This document shows, in pieces, positions 59,847 to 64,000 of a stretch of DNA of 64,000 nt. Origin of the DNA: Spirosoma rhododendri (GTDB lineage: Bacteria; Bacteroidota; Bacteroidia; Cytophagales; Spirosomataceae); NCBI RefSeq assembly GCF_012849055.1, contig NZ_CP051677.1, positions 3,611,001 through 3,675,000 on the forward strand, written 5' to 3'. The position numbers and the translations under genes were made by a program. Every line of letters begins with the position of its first letter. Position 1 is the first letter of the stretch. The notes under the pieces are model-generated. The model did not search any database. It had not been told where the DNA came from and was given only the letters and a program-made list of their open reading frames with translations.

Positions 59847-62600
59847 TTAATGTTCAATGATACCGTTGGACGACAAAACAGAATCATCTACCGGTTCAGG
59901 CTGAGGCAAAGGCAGTTGGATCGCGAACGTTGATCCGCGACCGGGTTCACTATCGACGGTTAGCCGTCCGCCGTGCAGGTCGATCAGTGTGCGGGAAATG
60001 GTAAGGCCGAGTCCGCTGCCTTTCGGTTTACGCACTCCGTTGGCCTGCGCCTGATAAAACTTTTCGAAAATCTGATCGTGATAGGCGGGGTCGATGCCAA
60101 CGCCCCGGTCGATGACCTGAACCGTGCAGGTGTCGGCCCGGCTGAACAGGTTGATATCGATGGGCCTGCCCTGATCGGGGCTGAACTTTACAGCGTTGGA
60201 AATCAGATTAATCAGCACCTGCATCAGCCGGTCGCGGTCGGCATTGACGCGAATTGGCTCCAGCGGAAAGCTGGTTTTGACGAGCAGGTGCTTATCGGTC
60301 GCCAGTGGCCGGACCGTATCGGCGGCTTCCTTTACCAGTTCATTCAGCGATACCATAGTGCGTTGCAGCGGTGCGCGGCCCGATTCGATTCGTTCGAGTT
60401 CGAGCACCTGATTGATAAGCCGGGTCAACCGTTCCGATTCGCGCATGATCGTGCTTAGAAACCGTTGCCGCGTGGTAGCGTCCAGATCGGGGTCGTCGTA
60501 CAGAATCTCCGTCAGCGCGCGAATCGAGGTGATGGGCGTACGAATCTCGTGGGTTACGGTCGAAAGAAATTCGTCTTTTTGTTGGTCGGCAGTTTTGAGG
60601 AGTTCATTGGCATCGCTGAGTTGGCGGGTTAGCTGCTGCAATTCGGTCGATTGCCGGGTTAGCTGCCGGTTGGCCGCCAGTAGCGTCTGCGAACTTTTCA
60701 GAATCTGAATCACTTCGTCGGCGGTGATCGGCTCTTCCTTCGCCACCGACGCTACCAGAATCCGGGCCGACGCTGCGCCCACTGCCCCCGTCAGCACCCG
60801 TTCGGCATGGGCCACCAACCGGGGGTCAGCGAAGGGCTGACTGGTGTCGAGTTGATGCCGGCGGGTGTAGCGGTCGAGGATATAATCGGCCCGTTGCTCA
60901 CCGAAAAACGTGACCAGCAAGCCGCGAATATCGGTCAGCAGGGAGGTGCCTTTCCAGACCACCGGTATGTCGCGGCTGCGATCGATTCGGAACACGTCGA
61001 CAAACAGCACCGCCTGATTCACGTCGGTAATCTGCTGCGGCTGCCGGAGTGAGCCCCAGACGTAGAACCCCGTATTTACAAGCAACGACCAGAAGGCCGA
61101 GTGGCTGATCGAGTCGTACTGTCGCAGCCCGAACAGGTGAATAGGGCTGAGCAGGTCAATGCCGAACGGACCATCGGTCAGTACGCTTTGCGGGAAAATA
61201 GTTGGAACGAGGGTGGGCAGAATCAGCGTGTACAGCCATACGCTGCTGCCGGTCAGCAGACCGAGCCGGGCCCCGGTGCGGGTGCCGCGTTTCCAGAACA
61301 GCCCGCCAATCATGGCCGGGGCAAACTGGGCAACGGCTGAAAACGAAATCATGCCCACCGATACCAGCGACAGCCGGTTGGCCACGATGCGGTAATACAG
61401 GTACGCCAGCAGCAGCAGCCCCAGAATCGCCAGCCGCCGGACGTTGAGCACAAACGGCCCCGGCCGGGTACCCCAGCGTTGCTGCCAGCGGTTTCGGGTC
61501 AGTAGCAGCGGCATAACGAGGTTGTTGCTGATCATGACGCTCAGGGCCGTTGTTTCCACGATAATCATGCTTGTCGCGGCCGAAAACCCACCCAGATACG
61601 CCAGTACGGCCAGCCCCAGCTGCCCATTTCGCAGCGGTAACGATACCACGTACTCGTCGGTATCGGCCGACGCGCCCAGCAGCAATTGCCCGCCGAAAGC
61701 CATCGGCAACACAAATAAGTTGATGACAAACAGGTAAAGCGGAAACAGCCACATGGCTTTGTTGAGGTGTTTCTCATCCACGTTCTCGACGGCGGCCACC
61801 TGAAACTGCCGGGGTAAAAAAAGCATGGCGAAGCCCGAGATAAGGCACTGCCAGAACCAGTCGCCCGTGCTGTGGCCGGGCCCGAACTGAAACGTTTCGC
61901 GCAGCGCGGGGACCTGAGCGGCACGGCTGAAAATATCGCCCGGTCCATCGAACAGCCCAAACGTAACGAACGCTCCCACGCCCACAAACGCCACCAGCTT
62001 GACCAGCGATTCAAAGGCAATCGTGGCTACCAGTCCTTCGTGCCGCTCGGTTGCTTCCAGCTTGCGCGTGCCGAACAGGATCGCGAACACCGCCAGCAGC
62101 AGGGTCATCAGAAAAGCCCGGTCGCTAAAGAAAAAAGCCCCCGGCGCGTGGGCCTGCCCCGTCAGCGTCGCAAAACTGGCGGCCACCGCCTTAATCTGAA
62201 TCGACATGTAGGGGATGATGCCGATGATGCAGAACAGCGTGACCAGCACCCCCAGTCCGCGACTTTTGCCGTAGCGGGCCGAGATAAAGTCGGCGATGCT
62301 GGTGATACCCTGCCGCTTGCAGATACGAATCATCTTGCGGAGCAGCAACCACCAGAGCGGGGCCGTCAGCGTGGGGCCGACATACACAGCCAGAAACTCG
62401 ATCCCCTCCGAAGCCGCCTTGCCCACGCTACCGTAGAACGTCCAGGCGGTGCAGTACACGGCCAGCGACAGGGCATAGACGTACGGGTTGCTCACGACAC
62501 TTCGCCCGGTGGCCGACCCACGCCGTTCGGCCCGGTCCGCGATGACGAACAGCACGGCCAGATACAGCAGCGAACAAAGAATCAGTGGCAAACTAGTCAT
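59847..62600 (-). CDS. SLC5-type symporter fused to histidine kinase (CrbS-like)
   Basis: From MTSLPLILCSLLYLAVLFVI the protein has about 917 residues. The first 520 form a sodium:solute symporter (SLC5 family, about 13 helices; SIADFISARYGKSRGLGVLV, VENVDEKHLNKAMWLFPLYL). A STAC domain follows (SLLTDIRGLLVTFFGEQRAD), then a helical linker, the HisKA box STVTHEIRTPITSIRALTEI with His684 and the HATPase (LINLISNAVKFSPDQ, DRGVGID, GSGLGLTISRTL). CrbS-type fusions sense acetate and activate acs expression; here acs is nearby on the same strand. Its start overlaps the stop of a small membrane protein by 8 bases. Confidence 0.9.
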   Translation of the reverse strand: MTSLPLILCSLLYLAVLFVIADRAERRGSATGRSVVSNPYVYALSLAVYCTAWTFYGSVGKAASEGIEFLAVYVGPTLTAPLWWLLLRKMIRICKRQGITSIADFISARYGKSRGLGVLVTLFCIIGIIPYMSIQIKAVAASFATLTGQAHAPGAFFFSDRAFLMTLLLAVFAILFGTRKLEATERHEGLVATIAFESLVKLVAFVGVGAFVTFGLFDGPGDIFSRAAQVPALRETFQFGPGHSTGDWFWQCLISGFAMLFLPRQFQVAAVENVDEKHLNKAMWLFPLYLFVINLFVLPMAFGGQLLLGASADTDEYVVSLPLRNGQLGLAVLAYLGGFSAATSMIIVETTALSVMISNNLVMPLLLTRNRWQQRWGTRPGPFVLNVRRLAILGLLLLAYLYYRIVANRLSLVSVGMISFSAVAQFAPAMIGGLFWKRGTRTGARLGLLTGSSVWLYTLILPTLVPTIFPQSVLTDGPFGIDLLSPIHLFGLRQYDSISHSAFWSLLVNTGFYVWGSLRQPQQITDVNQAVLFVDVFRIDRSRDIPVVWKGTSLLTDIRGLLVTFFGEQRADYILDRYTRRHQLDTSQPFADPRLVAHAERVLTGAVGAASARILVASVAKEEPITADEVIQILKSSQTLLAANRQLTRQSTELQQLTRQLSDANELLKTADQQKDEFLSTVTHEIRTPITSIRALTEILYDDPDLDATTRQRFLSTIMRESERLTRLINQVLELERIESGRAPLQRTMVSLNELVKEAADTVRPLATDKHLLVKTSFPLEPIRVNADRDRLMQVLINLISNAVKFSPDQGRPIDINLFSRADTCTVQVIDRGVGIDPAYHDQIFEKFYQAQANGVRKPKGSGLGLTISRTLIDLHGGRLTVDSEPGRGSTFAIQLPLPQPEPVDDSVLSSNGIIEH

Positions 62601-62805
62601 CGTCGGAAAGGGGGTCGTCGGTGGGCGTGGCGCGGTGAATAACGTAGGCCAGTAACCCAATCAGCAGCATCCAGACAACCATCACGTACAAGTATAGCAC
62701 GGGAATACCCAACAGCAGTTCGTTGCGATCGACGAGCGTAATGATTGGCTCATTCAGCAGCAGGATAAACAGGACGCTCAGCAGCAGTAGTCTGGTAGAT
62801 TTCAT
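62593..62805 (-). CDS. Small membrane protein coupled to the symporter-kinase
   Basis: The 70-residue protein has two helices (LLLLSVLFILLLNEPIITLV and YLYVMVVWMLLIGLLAYVIH) and an acidic end (TPTDDPLSDDD). It overlaps the start of the symporter-kinase gene, so translation is coupled. Short DUF proteins of two helices are known as companions of SLC5 symporters; it is likely a subunit or stabiliser. Confidence 0.75.
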   Translation of the reverse strand: MKSTRLLLLSVLFILLLNEPIITLVDRNELLLGIPVLYLYVMVVWMLLIGLLAYVIHRATPTDDPLSDDD

Positions 62806-62982
62806 AGTGCCGCCCCCGGTTTCGCCCCGCAGGGAAGGGAAATTGTCAACGTGAAAACTGGGCTCATCGTAGTTTTAGGCAGGGTTGGTCGCTACCAGCG
62901 GATCGGCAATCAACGGCAAGGGCGGTTGCTCCGCTACAGAACAACCGCCCAGCTACCGAATCGGTGCAAACCAAAGAATCAA

Positions 62983-63201
62983 CTAATCGTCGTATTCACC
63001 TTGCAGGGCATACAGGCCAAACCGGGCCAGCCCACCGACGATAATCGGCATCAGTACGAAGACAATGATAATCCCAAAAACCAGGTCGTCGGTTTTGCCG
63101 GACGCCAGCTTGGGAAGGCCGAGCGAAAATAGGCCGAAGTACCCCGCAAGCGCGGCAATCGCCAGCCACAGGACACCTAAATATCGTTTGATTGCGTTCA
63201 T
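62983..63201 (-). CDS. Small membrane protein, DUF6814-like
   Basis: The 72-residue protein has two helices (YLGVLWLAIAALAGYFGLFS and VFGIIIVFVLMPIIVGGLAR) and a short tail (LQGEYDD). Proteins of this type typically follow an MFS transporter in Cytophagales, as here with the gene at 63360. Function unknown, maybe transporter-associated. A palindromic repeat separates the two genes. Confidence 0.7.
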   Translation of the reverse strand: MNAIKRYLGVLWLAIAALAGYFGLFSLGLPKLASGKTDDLVFGIIIVFVLMPIIVGGLARFGLYALQGEYDD

Positions 63202-63239
63202 TTTTTTAGAAGAAAGATGTAAGATGAAATTGACGTCGT

Positions 63240-63357
63240 GTACCCCCCGTCACCCGACCCGTCGGACCGACCTGAAGGGGGTGAGGACTCGGCCCGAAGC
63301 CGCTAAATACTTGCTTATTTGAAGCGAAGTCCTCACCCCCGTCGGGGACGGGGGTAC
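63240..63357. repeat. Palindromic element related to the one at 24919
   Basis: Outer arms GTACCCCCCGTC (63240) and GACGGGGGTAC (to 63357), with inner arms GGGGGTGAGGAC (63277-63288) and GTCCTCACCCCC (63329-63340). It shares ACCCGTCGGACCG and CCTGAAGGGGG with the 24919 element. It ends two bases before the MFS stop codon. Confidence 0.75.
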
Positions 63358-63359
63358 TG

Positions 63360-64000
63360 TTAATCGACTACCTGCGCCCGGTTTTTGATGTAGAAAATAC
63401 CGATGAGCAGGCTGACGGCGGCCACGATAATCGGGTACCATAAGCCCTCCAGATAGGGAGCCGCGTAGGGGAGGGCCGATCCTGCTTTTTCGGCGGCCGT
63501 GTTAGCTTCTTTCGCACCAGTAGCCAGATACGTCGCTACGGCTGGCAGCAGACCACCAAACACACCATTACCGATGTGATACGGCAGCGACATCGACGTG
63601 TAACGAATCTGCACCGGGAACATCTCGACCAGGAAGGCAGCAATCGGACCGTACACCAGCGTTACGAAAATCACCTGGATAAATACCAGCCAGATCAGCG
63701 ACCACCGGTCGGAACTGTTGATGAGCAGGGTTTTCTTCACGTCGGGCCGGGCTGCGTCCAGCTTGGCGGGTTCGGCCGAAGGGTCGGCGGCAATCTTGGT
63801 TTTCGTCACCTCCGTTAGCTTTGTGCCGTCGGTGTATTCGCGCTTCACGGTTTTGGTCTTAATCATACCACCGGCCACTTTTGGGTCGGGAGCCGTGGTC
63901 GAATCGGCGGAGAAATTAGCCGTGATCTCCTGCTTCTTCTTAACGTTTGTCGTCTGGTACATCTTCTCGTACAGCGTGCGGTACGACAGAATGGCGACCA
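63360..64000 (-). CDS. MFS transporter, C-terminal part (cut by window edge)
   Basis: The frame is open to the right edge and ends at 63360. The visible part reads AILSYRTLYEKMYQTTNVKK, a charged insert (about 70 residues, DPSAEPAKLDAARPDVKKTL), then SLIWLVFIQVIFVTLVYGPI, AAFLVEMFPVQIRYTSMSLP and the last helices (YPIIVAAVSLLIGIFYIKNR). This is the C-terminal third of a metabolite:H+ symporter-type MFS protein. The long soluble insert is typical for the group in Bacteroidota. Substrate unknown. Confidence 0.85.
   Translation of the reverse strand, partial: VAILSYRTLYEKMYQTTNVKKKQEITANFSADSTTAPDPKVAGGMIKTKTVKREYTDGTKLTEVTKTKIAADPSAEPAKLDAARPDVKKTLLINSSDRWSLIWLVFIQVIFVTLVYGPIAAFLVEMFPVQIRYTSMSLPYHIGNGVFGGLLPAVATYLATGAKEANTAAEKAGSALPYAAPYLEGLWYPIIVAAVSLLIGIFYIKNRAQVVD

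Overview
The window reads as a chromosome segment of a Bacteroidota bacterium of the Cytophagales, most like Spirosoma and its relatives (Spirosomataceae). This is inferred from gene content: several PAS-rich histidine kinases, SusC/FecA-type TonB receptors, a GH106 enzyme, a small DUF6814-like membrane protein beside an MFS transporter, TAnnTTTG-like promoter elements and weak Shine-Dalgarno sites. The core is GC-rich, with AT-rich accessory islands. I have not compared it with any database.

Layout. 1-7 kb holds a PAS kinase cut by the window edge, a KilA-N gene wrapped in palindromes, small proteins of unknown function, a second PAS kinase and a receiver protein with Glu in place of the phospho-acceptor Asp. 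7.4-11 kb holds a serine resolvase, an AT-rich KAP-type P-loop NTPase and a tyrosine integrase. 11.0-22.0 kb is a discrete island bounded by a 13-bp direct repeat (GTGGAGACGGAGA), the right copy being the 3' end of the tmRNA gene ssrA. In order it carries a divergent regulator pair, an IntDOT-like integrase, a VapE/D5-like ATPase, an array of GGTAGCAAG iterons (candidate origin), a Toprim primase, a RimK-like ATP-grasp ligase and a three-gene ABC-3C type conflict system. The layout resembles a phage-satellite or other replicating integrative element with a defence cargo.

22-42 kb is mostly chromosomal: ssrA, an alpha/beta hydrolase with Asp at the nucleophile elbow, an iron-type TonB receptor, a GH106 glycosidase, envelope proteins, a histidine kinase, OsmC, cupin and GNAT proteins, and a MocR regulator divergent from a flavin-binding protein with an inverted repeat between them. 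42.1-43.9 kb holds a DUF1348 gene split by about 1.46 kb of foreign DNA carrying a HicB-like gene, an unknown partner and a small convergent gene.

44-64 kb holds a third PAS kinase, a probable structured RNA, an M1 peptidase lipoprotein, a siderophore-type uptake cassette (small secreted protein, PepSY membrane protein, TonB receptor), an oxidoreductase, a receiver protein, acetyl-CoA synthetase next to a CrbS-like symporter-kinase and its receiver (probable acetate-sensing unit), and an MFS transporter running off the right edge.

Three genes (ABC-3C ATPase, GH106, a membrane protein) each carry a frameshift at a G homopolymer that one extra G would repair. This suggests either base-calling errors in the assembly or true slippage sites. 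Several dispersed palindromic repeat families lie between genes.
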